Origin: Alphaproteobacteria bacterium
GTDB taxonomy: Bacteria; Pseudomonadota; Alphaproteobacteria; Caulobacterales; Aquidulcibacteraceae
Length of the DNA: 64,000 nt
Assembly: GCA_016124655.1 (NCBI GenBank)
Contig: WGNI01000010.1
Location: 1-64,000, forward strand
Reading direction: 5' to 3'
In this document: positions 29,721 to 38,267 of the stretch, piece after piece
Layout of the letters: the number at the start of each line of letters is the position of its first letter
Position numbering within the stretch: the stretch's first letter is position 1
Translations under genes and position numbers: made by a program
The notes under the pieces: generated by a model
Seen by the model: only the letters and a program-made list of their open reading frames with translations
What the model was told of the DNA's origin: nothing
Databases searched by the model: none

Positions 29721-30412
29721 GCGGCGATTTCCGCGGCGGCGTCTGAAACAATCTTCCCGTCACGCATTTCAATCACACGCCGCGCCGCCGCAGCGACATT
29801 GGCGTCGTGCGTGACAATCAAGACCGTCACGCCTTCACGGTTGAGCGCGCCGAACAAGGCAAGAATGTCTTTCCCGGTGCTTGAATCCAACGCGCCGGTC
29901 GGCTCATCCGCCAGCAACACGGGCGGTTCGCACGCCAGCGCGCGCGCAATCGCGACGCGCTGCTGCTGCCCGCCGGAGAGCTGCGTGGGCTTATGCGTCA
30001 AGCGTTCGCCGAGGCCGACGCGCTCCAACAGCGCCGCAGCGCGCTCGCGGCGCGCCTTCGCCGGACGGCCGGCATAAATCATCGGCAATTCGACATTCTC
30101 CAGCGCCGTCAGCCGCGGCAGGAGATTGAACGACTGAAACACAAATCCGATCGTTTCATTGCGAAACGAAGCAAGGGCCGCGTCATCGAGGTCAGACATG
30201 TTCGCGCCGTTGATGATCAAAGCGCCGGATGTTGGGCTGTCCAAGCCGCCAATCAGATTCATCAGCGTGGATTTGCCCGAACCCGATGGTCCGATCATCG
30301 CGACGTACTCGCCACGCCCGATTGCGACAGTAACGCCGTCGAGCGCGTGAACGGTTTCCTCGCCCATTTGATAATGCTTGTGCAGATCGCGCGCAGCGAT
30401 GAGGGGCTCCAT
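29717..30412 (-). CDS. ABC transporter ATP-binding protein (MacB/LolD-like)
   Basis: A 231-residue ATPase with Walker A GPSGSGKST, Q-loop FVFQSFNLLPRLTALENVELP, signature LSGGQQQR, Walker B VLLADEPTGALDS and the switch His in VTHD. It energises the MacB-like permease encoded immediately downstream. The ATG at 30412 overlaps the adaptor stop by one base (TGATG). Both junctions overlap, so the three inner-membrane components are translated together. Confidence 0.93.
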   Translation of the reverse strand: MEPLIAARDLHKHYQMGEETVHALDGVTVAIGRGEYVAMIGPSGSGKSTLMNLIGGLDSPTSGALIINGANMSDLDDAALASFRNETIGFVFQSFNLLPRLTALENVELPMIYAGRPAKARRERAAALLERVGLGERLTHKPTQLSGGQQQRVAIARALACEPPVLLADEPTGALDSSTGKDILALFGALNREGVTVLIVTHDANVAAAARRVIEMRDGKIVSDAAAEIAA

Positions 30413-31965
30413 CACGCGCCCCGGATGCGCATGCCCGGCGGACCGCCACGCTGCTGTTGTTGCCGCTGCCGCGCGTCGCCTTCCGGACCGCCGCCGATGA
30501 TCACCTGATCGCCGGCGTCCAATCCTGAAACGATCTGCGTGTGGCTTTGATCGGCGACGCCCAGTGTCACGCCCACCGGCGCCGGCGCGCCATTGCGCAA
30601 CACCCAAACCACCGCGCGTCGCGTTTGAGGTTCAGCCTCGGCTGCGCCGGAATGCATCTCCTGCAGACGCGCCTTTTGCGCATCCGTGAGCACGCTCTCC
30701 AAGCGCGCCAGCGCGTCTTGCCGTACGCGCCGCATGAAGGCGCGACGTTCACCCGGCGCAGCGTCCTGCCCAGGCGGCGGACCCGCCTCGGTCATGGCCG
30801 CGCGAAACGCCTCCTGAGCTTGCGCGCGCTGCGCATCGGACAAATCCAGTTGCGACGCGATGCGCTCGACAGCCTGGCCGCCGCTGCGTCCGCCACGTGT
30901 CGACTGCGCACGCGCTTCACCGGCCCCGCTCTGCTGCGCCCCGCCCGACGTCAAGGCCTGGCCGCGCGCCGCGAGCGCTGGGTCGCCGGGGCGGAACCGC
31001 AGCGCTGCATTCGGCAGGCGCGCGACCTCCTGCGTTTCCGCAACGACAATTTCCGCGTTCGCGGTCATGCCCGGCAACAATCGGCGACCAGGATTGTCCG
31101 CTTGCACAACCACGGTGTAGCTCACCACGCCATTGGTATCGACGCCCTGCTGGCGCACCTGGCTGACGACGCCGTCGAACTCCTGATCGGGATAGGCGTC
31201 GACCGTGAAGCGCACGGGCAGACCTTCGCGCACATTGCCGATATCAGCTTCATCGACAGTAATATTGGCCTGCAGCCGCGACAGGTCTTGGGCGATGAGA
31301 AACAGCGTCGGCGCCTGAAAGCTCGCCGCGACGCTCTGCCCTGGATCAACTTGACGATCGACCACCACGCCGTCAATCGGCGCGCGGATGATGCTGCGCT
31401 CGAGATCCACGCGCGCCTGCGCCAGCGCCGCTTCCGCCTGGGCCACGCTGGCGCGCGCGGCATTGACGCTGGCGTCCGCGGCGTCGCGCGCAGTTCTCTG
31501 TTGCAGCATCAATTGATCGGACGCGAAACCTTCATCCGAAAGGCGCTGATAGCGCTGAAACTCCGCCGCCGCCTGCGCGCGATTAGCCTGCGCCTGCTGC
31601 AGACTTGCGCGCGCGCTGGCCACCTGCGCCTGCGCTTGCACAACGCGCTGGCGAAACGTCTCAGGATCAAGGCGCGCCAGCACCTGCCCGGCGCGAACCG
31701 TCGAGTTGAAATCGACCTCGACCGCTTGCACCGGCCCAGACACGGTGGAGCCGACATTCACCGTCACCAGCGGCTCTAGCTTGCCCGTCGCCGAAACCAC
31801 CTGCGTGATGCGACCGCGATCCACCTCGGCTGTTTGGTAGGGCGCCCGGTCGCCGTCCCCACGGAAGAACAGCGCCCACGCGACCAGGCCAAGCACGACC
31901 AGCCCCAGCGCGATCGCCCACGGTTTCGCCATGTTTCGCCGGGCTGCCGCCCACATCGCCGCCAT
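30412..31965 (-). CDS. MacA-like periplasmic adaptor with Spy-like insertion
   Basis: A 517-residue membrane-fusion protein. It has an N-terminal anchor helix (residues 14-34), lipoyl half-motif VSGPVQAVEVDFNSTVRAGQ, long Ala/Gln-rich coiled-coil hairpin (104-190), second lipoyl half RAPIDGVVVDRQVDPGQ and barrel to about 325. Ordinary MacA is about 370 residues. The extra 120 residues (about 330-450) hold a Gly/Ser/Arg linker and two LTxxQ-like motifs, LSDAQ (375-379) and LTDAQ (426-430), recalling Spy/CpxP chaperones. The C-terminus is Gln/Gly/Arg-rich. The ATG at 31965 has GGAAGG upstream. First gene of the operon. Confidence 0.87.
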   Translation of the reverse strand: MAAMWAAARRNMAKPWAIALGLVVLGLVAWALFFRGDGDRAPYQTAEVDRGRITQVVSATGKLEPLVTVNVGSTVSGPVQAVEVDFNSTVRAGQVLARLDPETFRQRVVQAQAQVASARASLQQAQANRAQAAAEFQRYQRLSDEGFASDQLMLQQRTARDAADASVNAARASVAQAEAALAQARVDLERSIIRAPIDGVVVDRQVDPGQSVAASFQAPTLFLIAQDLSRLQANITVDEADIGNVREGLPVRFTVDAYPDQEFDGVVSQVRQQGVDTNGVVSYTVVVQADNPGRRLLPGMTANAEIVVAETQEVARLPNAALRFRPGDPALAARGQALTSGGAQQSGAGEARAQSTRGGRSGGQAVERIASQLDLSDAQRAQAQEAFRAAMTEAGPPPGQDAAPGERRAFMRRVRQDALARLESVLTDAQKARLQEMHSGAAEAEPQTRRAVVWVLRNGAPAPVGVTLGVADQSHTQIVSGLDAGDQVIIGGGPEGDARQRQQQQRGGPPGMRIRGA

Positions 31966-32092
31966 ACGCGCGCCTTCCGAATCGTCAATACAGATCGAAC
32001 GGAACGCGAGCGTGGTTCCGTCGACACCCACACTCTGGCCGGTGCGCGTTGCAGCATTTTGTCAGAACGTTGCGCGTTTCAGCGAACGCCGA

Positions 32093-32380
32093 TCACGCTT
32101 TGTTTAAGTACTCGATCTTTGGCGGCCCATCGAGGCACGGCCCAAGCTTCGGTCCCGCCGCTCTGAAATGCTCCGTCGCGCCATGCGCCGTCAGCGAGTC
32201 CTGGTCAACATACATCTCCATGACCGTGAACTGCGTGGGATCGTCCTTCGCCTGGAACAATTCATAATACACGTTGCCTGGCTCATTGGCCCGAACATCG
32301 GCCATCAAACCCTTGAACACGCCTTTGAAGGTGTCGACCTGATCGGCCTTCACCTTGATGCGCGCGATAACCCCGACCAT
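32093..32380 (-). CDS. Antibiotic biosynthesis monooxygenase (ABM) domain protein
   Basis: A 95-residue single-domain ABM protein, a dimeric ferredoxin-like fold found in quinol monooxygenases such as YgiN. Visible are the N-terminal strand VGVIARIKVKADQV, the YELFQAKDDPTQF turn and the MEMYVDQDSLTAHGATEHF segment with its conserved His. AAGGAGATAAGC before the ATG gives a strong ribosome-binding site. It ends 127 bases before the adaptor gene and follows the SDR gene by 22 bases on the same strand. The substrate is unknown. Confidence 0.82.
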   Translation of the reverse strand: MVGVIARIKVKADQVDTFKGVFKGLMADVRANEPGNVYYELFQAKDDPTQFTVMEMYVDQDSLTAHGATEHFRAAGPKLGPCLDGPPKIEYLNKA

Positions 32381-32402
32381 GCTTATCTCCTTGCAGAACC
32401 AG

Positions 32403-33302
32403 TTAAGTGGTGCGCTGCGCGCGGTCTTTTTCGTTGGAGGATTTGATCATGTCGCGCACGGCCTGCCACTGCGCGTCGTCCCAAGCGCGCAGCTGGGAGA
32501 AATTCCCGCCCGTGGCCTGGTAGCTCGCGCCGTCGATCGCGATCGTCTGGCCATTGATGTATTCTGCGCCCGGCGCCAACAGCAGCACCGCCAGATTGCA
32601 GAGTTCGTGCATTTGTCCGACCCGGCCCATCGGATTGCCGGTGCGGCTGTTTTCGCCCGCTTCAAGCGATTGACCGGGCGAAAGGCGCTCCCATGCGCCC
32701 TTGGTCGGAAATGGGCCGGGCGCGATATTGTTGAAGCGGATGCCGTAGCGGCCCCACTCCACGGCAAGCGATTCCGCCATCGCCCGCAGGCCGGACTTCG
32801 ACATCGCCGAAGGCACCGTGAACGGCGAGCCGTTCCACACCCAAGTCGTCAGGATGTTGATGACCGAGCCCTTGTGCCCGCCCGTGATCCAGCGCTTGCC
32901 GACATCGAGCGTCACGTAGAACGAGCCGCGGAACACGATATTGGCGATGGCGTCGAACGCGCGCGGCGAAAGATCCTCCGTCCGCGAAATGAAATTGCCG
33001 GCCGCGTTATTGACCAGCCCCGTCAGCGGCCCGCCGGCCCAGACCCCATCGAGCATGTCCGAAATCGCTTCCGCCGAGCGGATGTCGCATGGCGCTGGGA
33101 TCACCGTCCCGCCCCAGCGGCCCATCAGCTCGTCGGCGGTCTCCTGCAGCACGCCGCCGCGCCGGCCGGCGATGATGACCTCTGCGCCCAGCTTAAGGAA
33201 CGCCTCGGACATTTCCTTGCCGAGGCCCGTGCCGCCGCCTGTGACCAGAATGCGCTCGCCCCGCATCAGGCCGTCTTTGAACATCAACTTTTCCGCGTCC
33301 AT
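32403..33302 (-). CDS. SDR oxidoreductase, 2,4-dienoyl-CoA reductase-like
   Basis: A 299-residue short-chain dehydrogenase. The nucleotide motif TGGGTGLG is near residues 21-28 and NNAAGNF near 100. The usual YxxxK catalytic site is replaced by SAMSKSG, without Tyr, followed by [19 protein letters not shown]. Loss of that Tyr with this downstream sequence is typical of mitochondrial-type 2,4-dienoyl-CoA reductases, which use another Tyr. It probably helps beta-oxidation of unsaturated acyl-CoA. GGAGGAG precedes the ATG at 33302. It is divergent from fabA. Confidence 0.85.
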   Translation of the reverse strand: MDAEKLMFKDGLMRGERILVTGGGTGLGKEMSEAFLKLGAEVIIAGRRGGVLQETADELMGRWGGTVIPAPCDIRSAEAISDMLDGVWAGGPLTGLVNNAAGNFISRTEDLSPRAFDAIANIVFRGSFYVTLDVGKRWITGGHKGSVINILTTWVWNGSPFTVPSAMSKSGLRAMAESLAVEWGRYGIRFNNIAPGPFPTKGAWERLSPGQSLEAGENSRTGNPMGRVGQMHELCNLAVLLLAPGAEYINGQTIAIDGASYQATGGNFSQLRAWDDAQWQAVRDMIKSSNEKDRAQRTT

Positions 33303-33410
33303 GGCGCTCCTCCGTATCGGCTCGCACAAAGCCCTCAACCCGCGTCTGTGTCCAGAGCGCCGCAGGTTCGCCTTGCCCCCTCGCGGAGCCGCTGATAGCC
33401 CTTGGGGCGC

Positions 33411-33950
33411 ATGAAGCATCAATCCGTCCACCCGTCGTCCTTCGACCGCGAGGCGCTGATCGCCTGCGGCGAGGGCAAGCTGTTCGGCCCCGGCAACGCA
33501 CAATTGCCGCTCCCGCCGATGCTGATGTTCGACCGCATCACCGAGATCACCGCCGACGGCGGGGATCACAAGAAGGGCAAGATCGTCGCCGAGTTCGACA
33601 TCGCGCCGGACCTCTGGTTCTTCCCGTGCCACTTCATCGGCGACCCGGTCATGCCGGGCTGCCTCGGCCTAGACGCCATGTGGCAGCTCGTCGGCTTCTA
33701 TCTGGGCTGGATCGGCGCCCCTGGGCGCGGGAGGGCGCTGGGTGTCGGCGAGGTGGCGTTTCGCGGCCAGATCATGCCGAACTCAAAAATCGTGCGCTAC
33801 GACATCACCATGAAAAAGGTCATCGTGCGTCGCCTGGTGCTTGGCGTGGGCGACGGGGTGGTCTCTGTCGACGGCGAGCCCATCTATCACGCCAAGGACC
33901 TCAAGGTCGGCTTGTTCAATGCCGAGCAATTGGCCGCCGGAATCGGCTAG
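33411..33950 (+). CDS. fabA: 3-hydroxydecanoyl-ACP dehydratase/isomerase FabA
   Basis: A 179-residue bifunctional dehydratase and trans-2/cis-3 isomerase that introduces the double bond in anaerobic-type unsaturated fatty acid synthesis. Catalytic His74 lies in [12 protein letters not shown] and Asp88 in GLDAMWQ, each four residues later than in E. coli. The ATG at 33411 matches the usual N-terminus; a TTG three codons upstream is the alternative. It is followed by fabB at 26 bases, the classic fabA-fabB pair. Confidence 0.95.
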   Translation: MKHQSVHPSSFDREALIACGEGKLFGPGNAQLPLPPMLMFDRITEITADGGDHKKGKIVAEFDIAPDLWFFPCHFIGDPVMPGCLGLDAMWQLVGFYLGWIGAPGRGRALGVGEVAFRGQIMPNSKIVRYDITMKKVIVRRLVLGVGDGVVSVDGEPIYHAKDLKVGLFNAEQLAAGIG

Positions 33951-33976
33951 TCTGCAGCAAATCGAAAGGAGCAGCC

Positions 33977-35188
33977 GTGCGCCGCGTCGTCGTCACTGGA
34001 ATGGGCATCGTCTCCTCCATCGGCGCCAGCCTGCAGGAGGTGACCAACTCCCTGCGTGAAGCCAGGTCCGGCATTCGCAAGGCGATCGACTATGTCGAGA
34101 AGGGCTTCCGCTGCCAGGTCCATGGCGAGCCGCAGATTGATCCCGCCGATGTCGTCGACAAGCGCAATTATCGGTTCATGGGCGAAGGTTCGGGCTGGAA
34201 CTTCATCGCCATGGAGCAGGCGATCAAGGACGCTGGCCTGGAGAAGAGCGACGTCTCCCATGAGCGCACAGGGTTGATCATGGGCTCAGGCGGGCCATCC
34301 ACGCGCGCAATCGTCGCCGCCGCGGACGTGACCCGCGAAAAAGGCCCCAAGCGCGTCGGCCCGTTCGCAGTGCCGAAGGCGATGAGCTCCACCGCATCAG
34401 CCACGCTCGCGACGCCGTTTGAAATCAAAGGCGTGAACTATTCGATTTCCTCCGCCTGCTCGACCAGCGCGCATTGCATCGGCAACGCCTACGAAATGAT
34501 TCAATGGGGCAAGCAGGATGTGATGTTCGCGGGCGGCTCTGAGGAGCTCGACTGGACCTTGTCGGTCCTGTTCGACGCCATGGGCGCCATGAGCAGCAAT
34601 TACAACGACACGCCCGAACGCGCCTCGCGCGCCTTCGACAAAAACCGTGACGGCTTCGTCATCGCCGGCGGCGCGGGCGTGCTGGTGCTCGAAGAATATC
34701 AACGCGCCAAGGCGCGCGGCGCGAAAATCTATGCGGAGCTCGCCGGCTATGGCGCCACGAGCGACGGCCACGACATGGTGCAGCCGTCCGGCGAAGGCGC
34801 GGTGCGCTGCATGCGCATGGCTATGCAATCGCTCGACCGCAAAGTCGACTATCTAAACCCGCACGCCACCTCCACGCCCATCGGCGATATCAAGGAGATG
34901 GGCGCCGTTCGCGAAGTCTTCGGCGAGAACATCCCCTTGATCTCCGCCACGAAGTCGCTGACCGGCCATTCCCTCGGCGCGACAGGCGCGCAGGAGGCGA
35001 TCTACTCCATCCTGATGATGAACGAAGGCTTTGTCTGCGAAAGCGCGCACATCGACGAACTCGATCCTGAGTTCGCCGATCTGCCGATCGTCCGCGAACG
35101 CACAAAGGCCGAGATCAATTGCGCACTGTCGAATTCATTCGGCTTCGGCGGAACCAACGCGACGCTGGCGTTCACGAAGGCTGCGTAG
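33977..35188 (+). CDS. fabB: 3-oxoacyl-ACP synthase I FabB
   Basis: A 403-residue condensing enzyme that elongates the cis-3-decenoyl-ACP made by FabA. The catalytic triad is intact: Cys161 (SSACSTSAH), His296 (NPHATSTP) and His331 (TGHSLGATG), with Lys326 in SATKSLTGH. The C-terminal [12 protein letters not shown] motif is standard. The start is a GTG at 33977 with AAGGAG five bases before it. It ends at a palindrome (35192-35215) that separates it from the convergent padR-type gene. Confidence 0.95.
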   Translation: MRRVVVTGMGIVSSIGASLQEVTNSLREARSGIRKAIDYVEKGFRCQVHGEPQIDPADVVDKRNYRFMGEGSGWNFIAMEQAIKDAGLEKSDVSHERTGLIMGSGGPSTRAIVAAADVTREKGPKRVGPFAVPKAMSSTASATLATPFEIKGVNYSISSACSTSAHCIGNAYEMIQWGKQDVMFAGGSEELDWTLSVLFDAMGAMSSNYNDTPERASRAFDKNRDGFVIAGGAGVLVLEEYQRAKARGAKIYAELAGYGATSDGHDMVQPSGEGAVRCMRMAMQSLDRKVDYLNPHATSTPIGDIKEMGAVREVFGENIPLISATKSLTGHSLGATGAQEAIYSILMMNEGFVCESAHIDELDPEFADLPIVRERTKAEINCALSNSFGFGGTNATLAFTKAA

Positions 35189-35191
35189 GGA

Positions 35192-35215
35192 ACGGGACGG
35201 CTTGCGCCGTCCCGT
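35192..35215. terminator. Hairpin between fabB and the PadR gene
   Basis: A perfect 10-bp stem (ACGGGACGGC, 35192-35201, with GCCGTCCCGT, 35206-35215) with a 4-base loop lies between two convergent genes. The following ATAATCT is A/T-rich rather than a pure T run, so it is a probable bidirectional terminator rather than a canonical one. Confidence 0.6.
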
Positions 35216-35220
35216 ATAAT

Positions 35221-35823
35221 CTAAGCCTTCTCCACATCCGCCGCCGCGTCGTCCAAAATCTTGGCGATCGCCGCGACTTGCTCCGCCGTGAGCGTCCCGT
35301 GCGCGAGCTTGATGCGTAGCGCCGTGCGAACATTCTCCATCGCCCGCAGGATTTGCGGCGCAGGACCGCCGCCGAACGCTTCGGCAGCCGCATCGAGCCG
35401 GGCGCGGGCCGCGGAGATCGCGGCTTCGTTTTCCGCCATATGGGCGCGGCCTTCATCGGTAAGGGCGTAAAGCTTCTTGCCGCCGTCTTCCGACGCCAGC
35501 GCGATGTAGCCGAGATCCTCCAACAGCGTCAGCGTGGGATAGACCACCCCGGGGCTCGGCGCGTACGCGCCGCCCAGCGCATCCTCGATGGCCTTGATCA
35601 GGTCATACCCGTGTCGCGGCTTTTCCGCGATCAGGCTGAGCGCGATCAGGCGCAGATCGCCCTGATCGAACAGCCGGCCGCGCCGGAACCCCGAACGCCC
35701 ACCAGAGCGCGCGCCCCAATGGCGCCCGCCGCGAAACCGCGCGCCGTTCACTTCTTCTCGCATGCCGCCGCAGCGGCCGTGCCTATGCATAAAGGTCATC
35801 CATTTCAATCTGTGTTTCGTCAT
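35221..35823 (-). CDS. PadR family transcriptional regulator
   Basis: A protein of up to 200 residues. A Gly/Arg/His-rich N-terminal stretch (to about residue 50) precedes the winged-helix PadR domain: GDLRLIALSLIAEKPRHGYDLIKAIE, then YPTLTLLEDLGYI. A helical C-terminal dimerisation part follows. The start is uncertain: the ATG at 35823 lies close to a palindromic operator and lacks a ribosome-binding site, so ATG codons at 35799 or 35790 may be real. It probably represses its own gene. It is divergent from fabI. Confidence 0.85.
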   Translation of the reverse strand: MTKHRLKWMTFMHRHGRCGGMREEVNGARFRGGRHWGARSGGRSGFRRGRLFDQGDLRLIALSLIAEKPRHGYDLIKAIEDALGGAYAPSPGVVYPTLTLLEDLGYIALASEDGGKKLYALTDEGRAHMAENEAAISAARARLDAAAEAFGGGPAPQILRAMENVRTALRIKLAHGTLTAEQVAAIAKILDDAAADVEKA

Positions 35824-35830
35824 AGCGGTC

Positions 35831-35840
35831 AGATATATCT
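35831..35840. promoter_or_regulatory. Palindromic operator candidate, AGATATATCT
   Basis: A perfect 10-base A/T palindrome in the padR-fabI intergenic region, 7 bases upstream of the first possible padR start. It also resembles a -10 box on the minus strand (TATATCT). A PadR dimer bound here would block its own promoter; an effect on fabI, 98 bases away, is possible but not shown. Confidence 0.5.
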
Positions 35841-35938
35841 AACTACCGCCTGATGCAAGCCCCTTCGGCAGCGGCGTTGACCCGGGCGGTTGCGCCAGTC
35901 CAAGTGCGCCGGAAACCCGCGCGCCCAAGGAGACCCGC

Positions 35939-36754
35939 ATGGCCGACGACTGGACAATGCCGGAAGGCAGCCTGATGGCCGGCAAGCGCGGCCTCGTCAT
36001 GGGCGTGGCGAACGACAAATCCATCGCCTGGGGCATCGCCAAGCAGCTCAGCCTCCAGGGCGCAAAGCTGGCCTTCACCTATCAGGGCGAAGCCCTGGAG
36101 AAGCGCGTGCGTCCGCTCGCCGAGAGCATCGGCGTCCAGCACATGATCCAGGCTGACGTCACCGACGACGCCTCCATGGACGCCGCCTTCGCCGCTCTTC
36201 AGTCTGCCTGGGGAACGCTCGACTTCGTCGTCCACGCCATCGCCTTCGCCGACAAGGATTCGCTCAAAGGCTCATTCGTGGGCAACACTACGCGCGCGGG
36301 ATTCGCCCTGGCGATGGATATCTCGGCCTATTCTTTCGTCGACGTCTGTCGCCGCGCCGCGCCGCTGATGCCGAACGGCGGCGCGATCATCGCGCTCACC
36401 TATCAAGGCAGCGAACGCGTCGTGCCGAACTACAACATGATGGGCGTAGCCAAGGCCGCGCTGGAAGCCAGCGTGCGCTATGCCGCGCGCGATCTGGGGC
36501 CGAAGAAAATCCGCGTCAACGCGGTCTCGCCCGGCCCGATGCGCACGCTCGCCATGGCTGGCATTTCCGGCGGCCGGCAATTGATGACCGCCGCGCGCGA
36601 CTGGAGTCTCCTGAAGGAAGACACCTCGATGGAAGGCGTGGCCGGCTGCGCGCTGTGGCTGCTCTCAGACCTCGGCAAATCCGTCGCCGGCGAATGCATC
36701 CATGTCGACGCCGGCTTTCACGTCGTCGGCGTACCCGAGGGCGTCGAGGCCTAA
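35939..36754 (+). CDS. fabI: Enoyl-ACP reductase FabI (NADH)
   Basis: A 271-residue reductase that completes each fatty-acid elongation cycle and is the target of triclosan-type inhibitors. Visible are the Gly-rich VMGVANDKSIAWGIA segment, and catalytic Tyr155, Tyr165 and Lys172 in LTYQGSERVVPNYNMMGVAK, matching E. coli Tyr146, Tyr156 and Lys163. AAGGAG precedes the ATG. Its stop overlaps the end of the convergent MOSC gene. With fabA and fabB 0.8 kb upstream, it completes a fatty-acid synthesis cluster. Confidence 0.95.
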   Translation: MADDWTMPEGSLMAGKRGLVMGVANDKSIAWGIAKQLSLQGAKLAFTYQGEALEKRVRPLAESIGVQHMIQADVTDDASMDAAFAALQSAWGTLDFVVHAIAFADKDSLKGSFVGNTTRAGFALAMDISAYSFVDVCRRAAPLMPNGGAIIALTYQGSERVVPNYNMMGVAKAALEASVRYAARDLGPKKIRVNAVSPGPMRTLAMAGISGGRQLMTAARDWSLLKEDTSMEGVAGCALWLLSDLGKSVAGECIHVDAGFHVVGVPEGVEA

Positions 36755-37200
36755 TCGACCCACTCCACGGCGTCGCCGACACGGATGGCCCCCGCGCGAA
36801 CCACGCGTGTCGTCACGCCGCCGCGCCAATCCGGCGCAAGCGCTGCACGCAAGCCGGGCCATTGTTTTTCCATGACGGAGCAAGGATCGGTCTCGCCGGT
36901 AATCGCAAACGCCGCGTCGCCTATGCGGATGCGACGGCCGGCGGCGCAAGGATTCTGAACGCCCTCCAACAGAAGGTTTGCCCGGCGCAGCGTCCAGGGC
37001 CGGCGCGCGCCAAGCAGCGCGCAAGCCGCCTCCCAATCGGCCGCGAACAGGATCGTGACTTGTCGCTCGCCAGGCGCGCCGCGGAAATCGTTCTCCACCC
37101 CGCTTTCGAGCGTCACGCGCGCATCCTGCGCCTCGATCATGGCCTCGCGCGGCTTTGTGCGCCACGCGATGCCGGCAAGCCGGCCTTCACCTTCGCGCAT
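36751..37200 (-). CDS. MOSC domain protein
   Basis: A 149-residue single MOSC domain (molybdenum-cofactor sulfurase C-terminal), a beta-barrel that handles sulfur. The segment LLEGVQNPCAAGRRIRIGDAAFAITGETDPC carries the Cys positions, though the classic EN-LT motif is only approximate (LRRANLLLEG). GGAAGGAT precedes the ATG at 37200. Convergent with fabI by overlap. Related YiiM-type proteins detoxify N-hydroxylated bases, but this substrate is not known. Confidence 0.78.
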   Translation of the reverse strand: MREGEGRLAGIAWRTKPREAMIEAQDARVTLESGVENDFRGAPGERQVTILFAADWEAACALLGARRPWTLRRANLLLEGVQNPCAAGRRIRIGDAAFAITGETDPCSVMEKQWPGLRAALAPDWRGGVTTRVVRAGAIRVGDAVEWVD

Positions 37201-37347
37201 GGTGTATCCTTCCCGCCGACGCTTCCGAACCGCGTGCCATGGAAAACATTTATCGCCACTTACAATGCCTCCGCGCCATTGCGAAATAAAGTCGCGTGAG
37301 GCTGTCACACGCCGATGCGCTGGCTCGTCTTGTTGCTGGACAAGCCG

Positions 37348-37722
37348 ATGATGAACCGAATCCTCGCAGCGCTCCTGGGCGCGTTTCACGCCGCAAACGG
37401 GCTGGCCATGCTGCTCGCGCCGCAGCGTTGGTGGGTTTCCGCGCCCGGCGCATCAGACACAGGACCCTACAATCCGCACTTCGTGGCCGATGTTGGATTC
37501 GCGTTTCTCGCCGCGGGGTTGGCGTTCCTGGCGTTTGCGTGGCGACCGAGACTGAAGCTTGCCGCACTGGGCGCCTCCGGCTTCGTCGTGTTTCACGCAC
37601 TCTTGCACCTGGCCGGTACAGCGCACGGACATAGCGCCGCGCCATGGGTTGATTTCGCCGCCATCGCGGCTCCCGCATTCGCGGGCCTCGCGATCGTCTG
37701 GCCGAAAAAAGGAGACTTCTGA
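37348..37722 (+). CDS. Small four-helix membrane protein
   Basis: A 124-residue protein with four predicted membrane helices: ILAALLGAFHAANGLAMLLA, VADVGFAFLAAGLAFLAFA, LAALGASGFVVFHALLHLAG and FAAIAAPAFAGLAIVW. No catalytic motif is seen, only a few His residues in the third helix and after it (FHALLHLAGTAHGHS). The start could also be the ATG at 37315, adding 11 residues. Its stop overlaps the next start (TGATG), so it belongs to the cassette with the decarboxylase-like and sigma-factor genes. Confidence 0.7.
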   Translation: MMNRILAALLGAFHAANGLAMLLAPQRWWVSAPGASDTGPYNPHFVADVGFAFLAAGLAFLAFAWRPRLKLAALGASGFVVFHALLHLAGTAHGHSAAPWVDFAAIAAPAFAGLAIVWPKKGDF

Positions 37723-38267
37723 TGTTGCGCTATTTCGCTCAGCGCGCGCTCGATGTGTTTTCGACGCGATACGAGTATGACGTCAGCTACATGCGCGCCA
37801 TGCTGGAGACGTCGCCGAAGGCGTTCGCGCGACTCTTCGACATCACCAAGGCCGCAACGCATCGCGAAGCCGCGCCCTTGGAGGCGTACTACGCCGCCAA
37901 ACTGGTCGGCGCGATGGTCGAGGATTGCGGGCCGTGCACGCAGCTTGTCGTCAACATGGCGCGCCAGGCGCGCGTCGCGCCCGCGCAAATAGAAGCCGTC
38001 TTGCAGCGCAATTCCGCGGTGATGACGCCCGATGCCGCCCTGGGCTTTCGCTTCGCCGAGGCGATCGCCTATCGCCTGCGCGGCGAAGATGAAGCGCGCG
38101 ACGCCGTGCGCGCGCAATGGGGCGACAAAGGCCTCATCGACCTGACCTTCGCCCTTCAGATCGGACGGGTTTTTCCCATGCTGAAAGCAGGCCTCGGCTA
38201 CGCGCAAACCTGCCAGCGCGTGCGCGTGGGGCAAAAGCCTGTCGACGTGATAAAGCGGGCGGCGTGA
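37722..38267 (+). CDS. Carboxymuconolactone decarboxylase-like (AhpD fold) protein
   Basis: A 181-residue all-helical protein. The redox pair is visible in VEDCGPCTQLVV (Cys69, Cys72), as in AhpD-like CMD proteins; the His that follows the second Cys by four residues in AhpD is Val here. Such proteins are frequent partners and targets of ECF41 sigma factors. Starts at the upstream TGATG overlap and ends in a GTGA overlap with the sigma gene, so all three proteins are translated from one message. Confidence 0.8.
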   Translation: MLRYFAQRALDVFSTRYEYDVSYMRAMLETSPKAFARLFDITKAATHREAAPLEAYYAAKLVGAMVEDCGPCTQLVVNMARQARVAPAQIEAVLQRNSAVMTPDAALGFRFAEAIAYRLRGEDEARDAVRAQWGDKGLIDLTFALQIGRVFPMLKAGLGYAQTCQRVRVGQKPVDVIKRAA

